This document shows positions 34,001 through 41,820 of a stretch of 46,940 nt of DNA, one piece after another (position 1 is the stretch's first letter; each line of letters starts with the position of its first letter). Made by a program: the position numbers and the translations under genes. Origin of the DNA: Xanthobacteraceae bacterium (lineage in GTDB: Bacteria; Pseudomonadota; Alphaproteobacteria; Rhizobiales; Xanthobacteraceae); the NCBI GenBank assembly GCA_029266425.1, contig JAQSWY010000039.1, positions 1 through 46,940 on the forward strand, read 5' to 3'. The notes under the pieces were generated by a model. The model saw nothing but the letters and a program-made list of their open reading frames with translations, ran no database searches and was not told the DNA's origin.

Positions 34001-34297
34001 TCAGCTGCCGGAGTCTGGCCACAACAATTGCTGCGTCCAGAGATAGCGCTCAAGCTGCTCCGTAGCGTCAATAATGTCGGAGGGAAGTTTGGTTCTAGCA
34101 GCCCGGTCAATCGCTTCACGAGCTGCCGCGAAAGCTTCATCCCAGGGAACGCCGCCTTCGGATGTTTGCAGGAATGCTGCCGCATCTCCGAGTGTCGTCA
34201 ATACCTGGGTCGCGCTCGACCTCTCACCGGAGAGGGTGAAATTGCGGGAAAGCCGAATGCTGCAATCCGACACCACAGCACGCGCCTCAATATTCAT
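34001..34297 (-). CDS. Small helical protein of unknown function
   Basis: A 98-aa soluble protein. An N-terminal strand pair (VSDCSIRLSRNFTLSG) leads to helices with LGDAAAFLQTS, AFAAAREAIDRAART and PSDIIDATEQLERYL. It loosely recalls DUF982-like rhizobial proteins. The C-terminal DxIxDATxxLxxxL pattern is shared with the product of 35000-35254 (DPDEIHDATLMLNLLL), suggesting distant paralogues. First of three small minus-strand genes beside a response regulator and a histidine kinase. Confidence 0.65.
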   Translation of the reverse strand: MNIEARAVVSDCSIRLSRNFTLSGERSSATQVLTTLGDAAAFLQTSEGGVPWDEAFAAAREAIDRAARTKLPSDIIDATEQLERYLWTQQLLWPDSGS

Positions 34298-34436
34298 TGA
34301 CCCTCACAGGTCAGCCGGCGGCGCCTGGAGATGACGCCTCCGCAACCGCGGCACCATCGGCCTGCACGCGAGGATATTAGCAATTAATTTCGGCCCGGAT
34401 CACACACACGAGAGCTTGTCCGCGCGGAGCCAGGTG

Positions 34437-34913
34437 TCAAACGGTTCCACCCTCGTTCTCCCAGCGACCGACTGCAAAGCGGTCAGGGGCGACCGCGCTA
34501 ATGTCACCCTCGCGGGTTTCACCGTGCCTATCATCCTTATGCGCATGCAGAAATCGGGCGATCTGTCCGCGCAGAGCGGCAGTGTCCTGAAGTTTGCCCA
34601 TGGCCCCCGCGGTGTCGAATAGCTCCCGCTGCATCTCGGTCGGGATCTGATTCCACTGCATGAGAAGCGCAGCGCCCAGACAGCGCAGCACGTGCTCTTC
34701 TTCTGCGGCCATTTCGGAACTGCTCAGTCCGCCACCCTCGCTTGAATGCAGGGTGCGCTCATGGTTCTCGCACAGCCACTCTTCGTTCTCCGCAAGAGTA
34801 AGGGTGCTTCTTTCCAGCATTCTGAAATTGGCGACATCAGATGCACTGTCGGCCAGGCGGGCGAGCGCCGCGTATTCTTCTGATGCGGCGCGGTATTTTT
34901 GTGAAAAAAACAT
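34437..34913 (-). CDS. Hypothetical helical protein
   Basis: A 158-aa, mostly alpha-helical, acidic protein (MFFSQKYRAASEEYAALARL..., then NEEWLCENHERTLHSS and EEEHVLRCLGAALLMQWNQI). There is no signal peptide or membrane segment. GAGAAAG precedes the ATG. I do not recognise a family. It lies 86 nt below the 35000-35254 gene in the same direction, so they may be co-transcribed. Confidence 0.65.
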   Translation of the reverse strand: MFFSQKYRAASEEYAALARLADSASDVANFRMLERSTLTLAENEEWLCENHERTLHSSEGGGLSSSEMAAEEEHVLRCLGAALLMQWNQIPTEMQRELFDTAGAMGKLQDTAALRGQIARFLHAHKDDRHGETREGDISAVAPDRFAVGRWENEGGTV

Positions 34914-34999
34914 GATAAACTTTCTCTATTCGTTCGGTATGTGGCCGCGAAATCCAGGCGGCTATCTTTGGCGAGGCGCCACACTAGCCTGCCAGGGGC

Positions 35000-35254
35000 T
35001 TACCTCAGACCCTCACGCGAAAGCAGAAGGTTCAGCATCAGCGTGGCGTCGTGGATCTCATCCGGATCGCCGGTCTGCGCAGCGTCATGAATCGTCAGGA
35101 TGGTCGCGTCGAGATCGACCCTATTTCGCTTTTGCTTAAACCGGCTTTTCAAAAGTGCAGCGCCTTCGCGCAGTGTGAGCACAGTCGTGCCGTCCGGCAG
35201 CGCAATGGGCGCAGTAAGCTCTTTCTGCCAATAGCTGGCGGTTTTATTTGTCAT
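35000..35254 (-). CDS. Small helical protein of unknown function
   Basis: An 84-aa soluble protein (MTNKTASYWQKELTAPIALP...) with a short N-terminal strand region and two helices (GAALLKSRFKQKRNRVDLDA, then DEIHDATLMLNLLLSREGL). GGAGGGG sits 4 nt before the ATG at 35254, fixing the start over an in-frame TTG at 35266. Shares a C-terminal pattern with 34001-34297. Divergent from the response regulator gene. Confidence 0.7.
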   Translation of the reverse strand: MTNKTASYWQKELTAPIALPDGTTVLTLREGAALLKSRFKQKRNRVDLDATILTIHDAAQTGDPDEIHDATLMLNLLLSREGLR

Positions 35255-35331
35255 GAGCCCCTCCAACGCGGGATAGCGGGGAAAGGTTCAAACCTCCACG
35301 TGGGAAACGCCGCATTTCAAATCTGGCGGAG

Positions 35332-35356
35332 GGAACAAGAGGGAGCGGGCGGTGTT
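35332..35356 (+). promoter_or_regulatory. EcfG-type (general stress) promoter of the response regulator
   Basis: GGAAC (35332-35336), 17-nt spacer, GTT (35354-35356), about 52 nt before the ATG at 35409. Exact -35 and -10 cores and spacing for the general stress sigma factor. Confidence 0.7.
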
Positions 35357-35408
35357 GGTTGGCGCCAAACATCGGCGGGCAACGCGAGCCGGTTGGGGAA
35401 CGCCATTA

Positions 35409-35804
35409 ATGACCTTTGATCAGGCTGCGTCGGTCCTGCTGTATGTCGAGGACGATGTATTGCAGAGAGCCTCCCTGGAAGATGCTTTGAAGGAGGCCGG
35501 ATTTGCGGTCACCGCGGCGCATAACGGGCAGGAGGCGATATCCCAGCTTGAAGCGGAGGCCGCGGCCTTCAGCGGGCTCGTCACAGATGTCAATCTCGGC
35601 GGTGATCCGGATGGTTGGGAGGTCGCGCGCCGGGCTCGCGAATTAAACGGCAGCCTGCCCGTCGTCTATGTCACCGGCGATAGCCAGAATGAGTGGGTGT
35701 CCAAAGGCGTTCCCAATAGCGTCATGGTCTCGAAGCCCTTCGCACCCGCACAGGTTATTGTTGCGATAGCATCTGTTCTCAACGTCAGTGACGTCCGGAC
35801 TTAG
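35409..35804 (+). CDS. Single-domain response regulator
   Basis: A 131-aa stand-alone receiver domain: acidic pair in LLYVEDDVLQR, phospho-acceptor Asp60 in GLVTDVNLGGDPDGWEVAR, Thr in VVYVTGDSQN and Lys in VMVSKPFAP. No output domain, so it acts as a phosphate shuttle or sink, or by protein contact. The likely partner is the HWE/HisKA_2-type kinase 200 nt downstream. The upstream EcfG-type promoter links it to the general stress response. In-frame codons from 35352 lie within the promoter and are rejected. Confidence 0.93.
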   Translation: MTFDQAASVLLYVEDDVLQRASLEDALKEAGFAVTAAHNGQEAISQLEAEAAAFSGLVTDVNLGGDPDGWEVARRARELNGSLPVVYVTGDSQNEWVSKGVPNSVMVSKPFAPAQVIVAIASVLNVSDVRT

Positions 35805-36005
35805 GAGGCAGCCGGGGCCTCATACGGCGGTCATTCAAGTTTGGTCGCCTTGTCATTGGCGCGCTCCATAACCTGAGCTTCCTGCTCCGGCCCGGCGCAT
35901 TCATCTTCATCCGCCCTGTGCTACATTCGCGGTGAGTGCGCATTCGAACGCGCTAGGCGCGACCCTCGTCGCGCGCCAGACTCCAGATCGGACCGACCTT
36001 TCGCC

Positions 36006-37079
36006 ATGTGGAACATTCAGGACCTGGAGGCCGCGCAGACGCTGGCGCAAGCCATCGTCAACACCATCCCCGAACCATTTCTGGTGCTTGATGAGCAGTT
36101 CCGGGTACTGGCTGCCAGCCGCTCCTTCTACGCCACCTTCAAGGTTGATCCCGAGCAGACTGAGGGATGCCTCCTCTATGCGCTGGGCGACGGCCAATGG
36201 GACATCCCCGCACTGCGGCTCCTGCTGGAGACCATCATTCCCCAGAAAGTCGCGATGGATGGCTTCGAGGTCGAACACGATTTCCCCGGACTCGGCCGAC
36301 GGACAATGGTGCTGAACGCCCGCAAAGTAATCTACGACACCAGCCCGAGCATCACCATCCTTCTCGCCTTCACCGACGTGACGGTCCGCCGCGCGATCGA
36401 GCGGGAGAAAGACGAGATAATCAAACAAACCGAGGAATTGCTACGCCAGAAGCAGATCCTGCTTTTGGAAATGGAGCACCGCGTCGCCAACAGCCTGCAA
36501 ATCATCGCCAGCATACTGATGCTGAAGGCAAGAAGTGTGTCATCAGAGGAGACGCGGCTCCATCTGCGCGATGCCCATCAGCGCGTAATGTCGATTGCCG
36601 CCGTGCAGAAGCACCTGCACGCCTTCGACGCCATCGACCGGATCGAGGTCGGCTCTTATCTGTCCAAACTGTGCGAGAGCCTGGCGGCCTCCATGACCGG
36701 AGACAGCCAGCCGATTGCAATCAAGGTGCTTGCGGAAGCCGGCACAATTGAATCCGCCAAGGCTGTCAGCATTGGCCTGATTGTCACCGAACTGGTGATC
36801 AACGCCATAAAATATGCCTTCCCGACCGCCCGGACTGACGCGCTGATTCTCGTCACCTACGAGGTCGCGGGCACAGATTGGAAGCTGATCATCTCCGATA
36901 ACGGCGTCGGCACGAGCAGCCTCGACGGCGTCGCGAAGAAGGGTGGCCTGGGAACGGCTATCGTCAAGGCGCTGGTAGAGCAGTTCGCGGCCCATATGGA
37001 GACCGCCACCGGGCCAGCCGGCACCAGCATCTCAATCACCCGTGCCACCTTCACGTCGCGCATGCCGCAAGCCGTCTGA
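36006..37079 (+). CDS. PAS sensor histidine kinase, HWE/HisKA_2 class
   Basis: A 357-aa cytoplasmic kinase. The N-terminal PAS domain spans about residues 12-130 (VNTIPEPFLVLDEQFRVLAA), followed by a helical linker and a HisKA_2 dimerisation domain with the phospho-accepting His near 158 (EMEHRVANSLQIIASIL). The ATPase domain has the N-box VTELVINAIKYAF and the G-box GGLGTAIVKALVEQF. No membrane segment is present, so it senses an internal signal such as redox, light or ligand through PAS; PAS residues do not show a conserved LOV Cys motif. Kinases of this class often feed the PhyR-EcfG stress pathway. Confidence 0.94.
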   Translation: MWNIQDLEAAQTLAQAIVNTIPEPFLVLDEQFRVLAASRSFYATFKVDPEQTEGCLLYALGDGQWDIPALRLLLETIIPQKVAMDGFEVEHDFPGLGRRTMVLNARKVIYDTSPSITILLAFTDVTVRRAIEREKDEIIKQTEELLRQKQILLLEMEHRVANSLQIIASILMLKARSVSSEETRLHLRDAHQRVMSIAAVQKHLHAFDAIDRIEVGSYLSKLCESLAASMTGDSQPIAIKVLAEAGTIESAKAVSIGLIVTELVINAIKYAFPTARTDALILVTYEVAGTDWKLIISDNGVGTSSLDGVAKKGGLGTAIVKALVEQFAAHMETATGPAGTSISITRATFTSRMPQAV

Positions 37080-37099
37080 TGCTCAGAACAGAGCAGAAG

Positions 37100-37338
37100 C
37101 TACCGCACGCCCAGATCCGTCAGTGTCCGCTCCAGCCAGAAATGCCCGCCATAGACCCAGGCGCCGCTTTCCACCTCGGTGATGTCATCGACTCCGAGTT
37201 CGCCCCCCGATCAAGAAATGTCCACCCCGGCGGACGTGCTTGGCCATGTCTTTCGGTCAGTATAGCGGCGTGGAGAAACAGGACACCCAACGCCGCTATA
37301 GCGCGACCGCCTTGCAGAACAGTGATCTTCTCCCGCAT
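37100..37338 (-). pseudogene. Acyltransferase-3 family gene remnant, internally deleted
   Basis: The N-terminus reads MREKITVLQGGRAIAALGVL then FLHAAILTERH, the start of the membrane acyltransferase family (LQGLRGIAALxVxxFH). Near a G6 run (37203-37208) the frame shifts, and the other frame reads ELGVD as the family does, then jumps to a C-terminal-like tail GGHFWLERTLTDLGVR with a stop at 37100-37102. Some 300 residues in the middle are missing. Remnant only. Confidence 0.65.
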
Positions 37339-37409
37339 CCGCCTGGGAGACTGGAGGGATAAGGCCGTGAGACCCGCGTCTCCGGAGCCGGACCGGTGTT
37401 AGAAGGGAG

Positions 37410-37637
37410 TGCTATCGCTGTGATGTCCCAAAAATGAGCGTGCGTGAGATCGATCACGACGAGCTTGTGTCGCTCGGTGAAATCGAACTCACGCAAGAAG
37501 CCCTCGGACGACGCGAAAAAGATCTGGCCCCAAACTGCATAGACTATTTTGTGCTCGGACGGATCAGCCTCAGAGGTGACCGACACCAGTCTCGCCACCT
37601 TACCCGCGAAGAATACGCCGGAGAGGAGCACGCAGTA
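37410..37637 (-). pseudogene. SulP transporter fragment (end of membrane part plus STAS start)
   Basis: The minus frame reads VLLSGVFFAGKVARLVSVTS, IVYAVWGQIFFASSEGFLRE, then FDFTERHKLVVIDLTHAHFW and DITAIA. This is the last helix and first half of the STAS domain of a SulP-type anion transporter. There is no start and both ends are lost. A gene relic. Confidence 0.75.
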
Positions 37638-37661
37638 AGGACGCCTATGGCGAGGTTGTGC

Positions 37662-37847
37662 GTTCCGACCGTGATGTCCGGCGTATTCTACATCGGCCTC
37701 GGCGAAGACTTCGACGCTGAGAAGGTCATTGCTTACCCGCCTGGGAGCGTCGTCGTCCTGCCGGGCGACACCTGGCACTTTCATTGGGCGAAATCTGGCG
37801 AGTATGTCACGCAGGTGAGCGCGATCGGTCCGCTCGGCCTCGAACGA
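37662..37847 (+). pseudogene. Cupin-domain fragment
   Basis: The plus frame reads VMSGVFYIGLGEDFDAEKV, then PPGSVVVLPGDTWHFHWAKS and YVTQVSAIGPLGLE, the C-terminal two thirds of a small single-cupin protein with the metal-binding His pair in WHFHW. The first part with the other His ligands is missing; upstream sequence in this frame is antisense to the SulP relic. It abuts that relic in the opposite direction. Confidence 0.7.
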
Positions 37848-38053
37848 GTCGCGAACATCTTGCTTTTGCCTCGGGCAGGTCATCGGGCGGCTGAAGGAAT
37901 CTGGCAGTTCGCGCCAGAGGCGGACTTTGGCACGTTGCCCGAAAGCGGACCTACGGAGCGCGGCTCATCATGCCCCAAAATCGACCCCTAGCGGACGTTC
38001 AGGTGGCGGGCCGGAGCGGTCCGGTCGCGGCGCCGTCCAGGCGGAAGGAGCGC

Positions 38054-38617
38054 CTAGCGATGCAGGCGATTCCTTGCACGTTCAAGGATTTCCTCCGACT
38101 GTGGCGTCCCCGATAAGATCCGGGCCAAGGTCATGGCGCCGATCATGGTGGCGTAGTCCACCATGGCTTCGCCGCGAGCCTCCTCGGAAGATGGATTTTC
38201 GGCCAGCGCGTCGATCATCTCTTCGATGACGGCCGCCGCCGCCGCCCGGGTCTCAGCTGAGGACCGGGCAGCCTCGCTCCCTAGGGCTGCCATTGGACAG
38301 GTAGGCGTAGCCGCATCGCGATGCTCGGGGGACAGATAGCGGTCCAACGCAGCGTTCCGCCCCTTTTTCGCCCGGACCTGCCTGAGCATTTCCGCCGAAC
38401 TCCCGCCCGCAGCGACGAGCGCCTCAGCTATCAGCTGCTCCCTGTTGCGAAAGTGCTTGTAGAAGCCGCCGTGGGTGAGGCCGGCGGCAGCCATGACGTT
38501 CGAAAGACTGGCCTCCGCGATGCCGGTGCGCCGGATGTGGTCAGCAGCCGCGGTGACGATGGCGCGCCGGGTTTCGGCGGCTTCCTTGTTCGATTTCCTC
38601 AACGACGCTTCCTTCAC
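38054..38617 (-). CDS. TetR/AcrR-family regulator
   Basis: A 187-aa regulator with the TetR helix-turn-helix (GIAEASLSNVMAAAGLTHGG, then FYKHFRNREQLI) and a C-terminal domain with CPMAALGSEAARSSAETRAA, a pattern of regulators that sense electrophiles or small organics. It is divergent from the amidase gene and two operator candidates lie in the gap, so it probably represses both itself and the amidase-DUF302-ABM unit. Confidence 0.94.
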   Translation of the reverse strand: MKEASLRKSNKEAAETRRAIVTAAADHIRRTGIAEASLSNVMAAAGLTHGGFYKHFRNREQLIAEALVAAGGSSAEMLRQVRAKKGRNAALDRYLSPEHRDAATPTCPMAALGSEAARSSAETRAAAAAVIEEMIDALAENPSSEEARGEAMVDYATMIGAMTLARILSGTPQSEEILERARNRLHR

Positions 38618-38647
38618 GACCGCCCAACAATGGGCCTTGACGGATTA

Positions 38648-38685
38648 GATGTTATCCGACATCCATTAAGATGTCACGCAACATC
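38648..38685. promoter_or_regulatory. Tandem TetR operators before the amidase gene
   Basis: Two copies of GATGT-N6-ACATC (38648-38663 and 38670-38685), 22 bp apart, lie between the divergent TetR and amidase genes. The outer halves also form TTAGATGTT/AACATCTAA. A pair of dimer sites two helical turns apart is typical of cooperative TetR binding. Confidence 0.75.
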
Positions 38686-38707
38686 TAATTCGATCGGAGA
38701 GAGCGTC

Positions 38708-40153
38708 ATGCTGAACCAGCGGACCAAGGCCACCGGGGCCAATGTGCCGGAAGCGGTAGAACTCACACGGCTGGGCGTGTCGGGCGCGGCGGAAGCCATT
38801 CGCCGGGGCGAGGTCAGCGCCGAAAACTATGTTTCTGCCCTTTTGGCCAAGGCTCGGCGAGACGAGGGCCTGAGAGCGTTCATCACCCTGGACGAGCCCG
38901 GGGCCCTCTCCGCTGCCCGCGAAGCCGACAAGGCCCGCGCCAAGGGGCTAAACGCGCCGCTGCTCGGTGTTCCCCTCGGCATCAAGGACAGCTATCTCAC
39001 GGCCGGCTTGCGCACGACGCTGGGCGTCGGTGCGCTCAGAGACTTCCAGCCGACTGAGGACGCGGACGCGGTTGCGACGCTCAAGGCGGCGGGCGCGATC
39101 ATGCTCGGGAAGACCAACCTGGTCGAACTTTCCTATGGTTTGACTGGTGACAACGGCCCCTATGGCCAGGTCGGAAATCCGCATGCGCCCGGCCATGTGA
39201 CCGGCGGTTCGTCGAGCGGTTCGGCGGCGGCGGTCGCCGCCGGCCTTGCTCCTGCGACGCTGGGCGGGGATACGATCGGGTCGATCCGGGTCCCCGCCTC
39301 CCTATGCGGCGTCGTGGGGTTCAAGCCGACAACCCGGCGCTGGCCACGCGAAGGGGTCGCGCCGATCTCTCACACACTCGATACGACGGGGGTCTTCGCC
39401 CGCAGCGTCGAGGATTGCGCCCTGATCGACCAGGTCGTCACCGGTGCGCCCGCGGCGAAGCCGGACGCCGGCGCCGATCTGAAGGGGATCCGCTTCGCCT
39501 TTGCGCCGCGCCAGTACCTGAACCCGGTCGACCCCGAGATCAAGGCGCAGTTCCGCAACACGCTCCTGCGCCTCGCCGAGGCGGGGGCCGAAATCGTCGA
39601 GATCGATCTCGGCGAGGACTTCCAGCCGCTGGCCCTGCGGACCACGTGGAGCCTCTTCTTCCGCGAGACCAAGGCCTCCCTGACCGAGTTCCTGGAGCGC
39701 CACGCGATCCCCATCACCTTCGAGGATCTGCACGAGGGGCTGCGCGCAGGCATCAAGGACGCCTGGGACCACTTCGTCATACCCGGCGCGCCGGGCTACC
39801 TGAGCGAGCAGGCCTATCACGCCCTGGCCACCGACCGGCTGGCGGTGAGGGAACGCATGAGCGAGGTCTTCACGCGGCACGGCGCCCACGCGCTGATCTT
39901 CCCGACGACGCCCTGCACGGCGCCGACGGTTGATCGCCAGACGCAGTTCACTGTGGGCGGGCAGGAGGCCGATTTCCGGGTGTTGGCGAACAACACCATT
40001 CCCGCAAGCGCAGCTGGACTACCCGGGATCAGCCTGCCGATCGGCCGCGACAGTCATGACCTCCCGACCGGCCTGGAGCTCGACGGGCCGGAAGGCGAGG
40101 ATCGCGCGCTCCTCGGTCTCGCGGCGCGCGTGGAGAAGGTCCTCAGCGCCTAG
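38708..40153 (+). CDS. Amidase (amidase-signature family)
   Basis: A 481-aa hydrolase with the Ser-cisSer-Lys triad: Lys in GVPLGIKDSYLTAGL (near residue 94), Ser in VTGGSSSGSAAAVAAG and the nucleophile in GGDTIGSIRVPASLCGVVGF (near 194). Family members cleave amides, nitrile-derived amides, ureides and similar bonds. The ATG at 38708 follows GGAGAGAG; no signal peptide. It leads a three-gene unit with DUF302 and ABM genes under a divergent TetR regulator, which looks like a detoxification or catabolic module for a small organic amide. Closest style is indoleacetamide/mandelamide-type amidases, but the substrate cannot be fixed. Confidence 0.93.
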   Translation: MLNQRTKATGANVPEAVELTRLGVSGAAEAIRRGEVSAENYVSALLAKARRDEGLRAFITLDEPGALSAAREADKARAKGLNAPLLGVPLGIKDSYLTAGLRTTLGVGALRDFQPTEDADAVATLKAAGAIMLGKTNLVELSYGLTGDNGPYGQVGNPHAPGHVTGGSSSGSAAAVAAGLAPATLGGDTIGSIRVPASLCGVVGFKPTTRRWPREGVAPISHTLDTTGVFARSVEDCALIDQVVTGAPAAKPDAGADLKGIRFAFAPRQYLNPVDPEIKAQFRNTLLRLAEAGAEIVEIDLGEDFQPLALRTTWSLFFRETKASLTEFLERHAIPITFEDLHEGLRAGIKDAWDHFVIPGAPGYLSEQAYHALATDRLAVRERMSEVFTRHGAHALIFPTTPCTAPTVDRQTQFTVGGQEADFRVLANNTIPASAAGLPGISLPIGRDSHDLPTGLELDGPEGEDRALLGLAARVEKVLSA

Positions 40154-40208
40154 GCAATGACTTTCCAATCGCTCTCGAAGTCCCGCCCCTCATCATTGGA
40201 GACAGACA

Positions 40209-40697
40209 ATGGCCACCCCTACGATCGAGACACGACCGTTCACAAACGAGCACGTCACCATCCGATCCCCCAAGCCCTTCACGGAGACGAAGGCCAAGCT
40301 CGAGAGCCTGGTCCCGCGGATCGACGATGGGATATTCACCCTCCTGCGGTACGGAGAAGCCGAGCGCGCATTGCGCGAGCTGGAAGCCTCCGCGAACCTG
40401 TCGATCTTCAGCTCCCGAGACCATGGCGCGCTGCTCGCGATTGCAGGCCAGAAGCGGCGCTCCATCCAATATGACATCGGCAACCCGCTGACGGCCTCGA
40501 AGATGACCCGCCATCAGCTTTCGGCCGGGACTTACGCACCCATCCGCGTCCTGTTGCGGGACGACGGAGAAGGCTCGGCGTTCGAGTACGACCGGCCCGC
40601 TGCCGTTTTCGGCCAGTTCGGCGACCCGCTGGTCGACGCCGTCGCGCAGCGTCTCGACCGGGAACTGCAAGCCGTGCTGCAAACAGCGGCGGCCTGA
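40209..40697 (+). CDS. DUF302 family protein
   Basis: A 162-aa soluble protein. The family core is seen in RSIQYDIGNPLTASKMTRHQ and GTYAPIRVLLRDDGE, then FEYDRPAAVFGQFGDP. Function of DUF302 is unknown; small-ligand binding is assumed. It follows the amidase gene by 55 nt in the same direction, with GGAGACAGAC before the ATG. Confidence 0.88.
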   Translation: MATPTIETRPFTNEHVTIRSPKPFTETKAKLESLVPRIDDGIFTLLRYGEAERALRELEASANLSIFSSRDHGALLAIAGQKRRSIQYDIGNPLTASKMTRHQLSAGTYAPIRVLLRDDGEGSAFEYDRPAAVFGQFGDPLVDAVAQRLDRELQAVLQTAAA

Positions 40698-40734
40698 GAA
40701 ATGCGCAGCCGCAGGCAGAAGGAAGGGCTTCGTC

Positions 40735-41055
40735 ATGCCGGACCACCAGCGCCCCGTCGTTCTGATTAACACCTTCCGGCTGAAGGCGCAGGATCCGGCG
40801 AAATTGATAGCTCTGCTAACCAAAGTCACAGAAGAGTCGGTGGCAATGGCCCCCGGCTTCAGAGGCGCCACGTTGCATCTGAGCCTGGATGGCGAGCGGG
40901 TTGTGATGTACGCGCGTTGGGAGAGCCGCGCGCAATATGAGGCGATGCGCGCAGGCAGCGGCTCGATGAGCGCGCTTCAGGACATCATGGAGACCGCGAT
41001 CTTTGAGCCCGGCATGTTCGAGGTCGTACGTGAGTTTCAGCCGCCGGATATGTAA
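40735..41055 (+). CDS. Antibiotic biosynthesis monooxygenase (ABM) domain protein
   Basis: A 106-aa dimeric ferredoxin-like-fold protein (VLINTFRLKAQDPAKLIALL, GFRGATLHLSLDGERVVMYA, then RWESRAQYEAM), matching the ABM family of cofactor-free oxygenases and heme/quinone-binding proteins. AGAAGGAAGGG precedes the ATG. Last gene of the amidase unit. Confidence 0.9.
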   Translation: MPDHQRPVVLINTFRLKAQDPAKLIALLTKVTEESVAMAPGFRGATLHLSLDGERVVMYARWESRAQYEAMRAGSGSMSALQDIMETAIFEPGMFEVVREFQPPDM

Positions 41056-41126
41056 CTTCACGATCGGGCTTGCTCGTTAGACCTCAGCTTACACCTCGAA
41101 TGTGCCGGAACGCTAACCGGTAGGGC

Positions 41127-41320
41127 GAACTCAAGAGAAATCGCCTCGCCATCTTCGTATCCGTGGGCTGCTGCGATCGACCAACTGCTGGTGGCAATTG
41201 CGCGTGCGCCGGAGGCCAGGAGGGTCTTCGCCCGCCAGCATCCCAAATATTGTAGAGCACGAGCGGTTGGCCAGGGATGTGCAGCGCTCCGAAGCGCTTG
41301 GCTTTGGCGGCTTGAGTCAT
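41127..41320 (-). pseudogene. PEP mutase/isocitrate lyase family gene, N-terminal remnant with frameshift
   Basis: The first frame from ATG 41320 reads MTQAAKAKRFGALHIPGQPL then VLYNIWDAGG. After a one-G loss near 41230 the next frame continues AKTLLASGARAIATSSWSIA and AAHGYEDGEAISLEF. These blocks match the start of the PEP mutase/oxaloacetate hydrolase-like family (WDAGSAKxLxxxGAxAIATxS). Homology ends near 41127; about 200 C-terminal residues are missing. AAGGAG lies before the start, so it was once a real gene. Confidence 0.75.
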
Positions 41321-41820
41321 CGCAATCGTGCTCCTTCCGGGGAAACCCGATCGATTGTTCGCTGTGGACCAGGTTTGCCTCTCAGGCGCTGTGCCATCGC
41401 CACCATGACGCGGCGCTTGTACCTACGAATTAGCGCCGATCGGATCAAGCAATGGATCTCGTGAAACAGAATACCGGGCTCCGGGATAAAGGACTTGGCC
41501 TTACGAGACGCTGGGAAGCGAGCCCATGGGCGTTAGCTGCGCGCCACTTCCGGACGATGGTACATCGCCCAGGAACGGATATTGGCCCTTGACGCGGTAC
41601 TGCTTAGGGCTGGGTGGTCTGTGGCGGGGCGAAACGCCTTCAGCCGAACCGGGATTGCTCGCGAATCCTTGCTGCGTACCGCCGTCGGCAAATCGTCCGT
41701 CTGTCCATTCACTCTGCGGCCATCTTGCTTGGTGAGGTGTGCAGGCGTGCCGGTTCTCGGCTCCGATGGAGCCGCGTCATTGGCGATAGGCGCCTCTGGG
41801 CATGCGTCGTGGACGGGATC
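41321..41820. other. Gene-free stretch
   Basis: About 500 bp with short frames on both strands and no family motif that I recognise. Likely remnant DNA between the broken PEP-mutase-like gene and the MFS gene. Confidence 0.45.

Noticed and set aside
37434..37991. A single 185-aa cupin protein gene
   Set aside because: Only residues from about 77 to 138 look like a cupin; the first 75 codons are antisense to the SulP/STAS relic, so the full frame is a chance extension.
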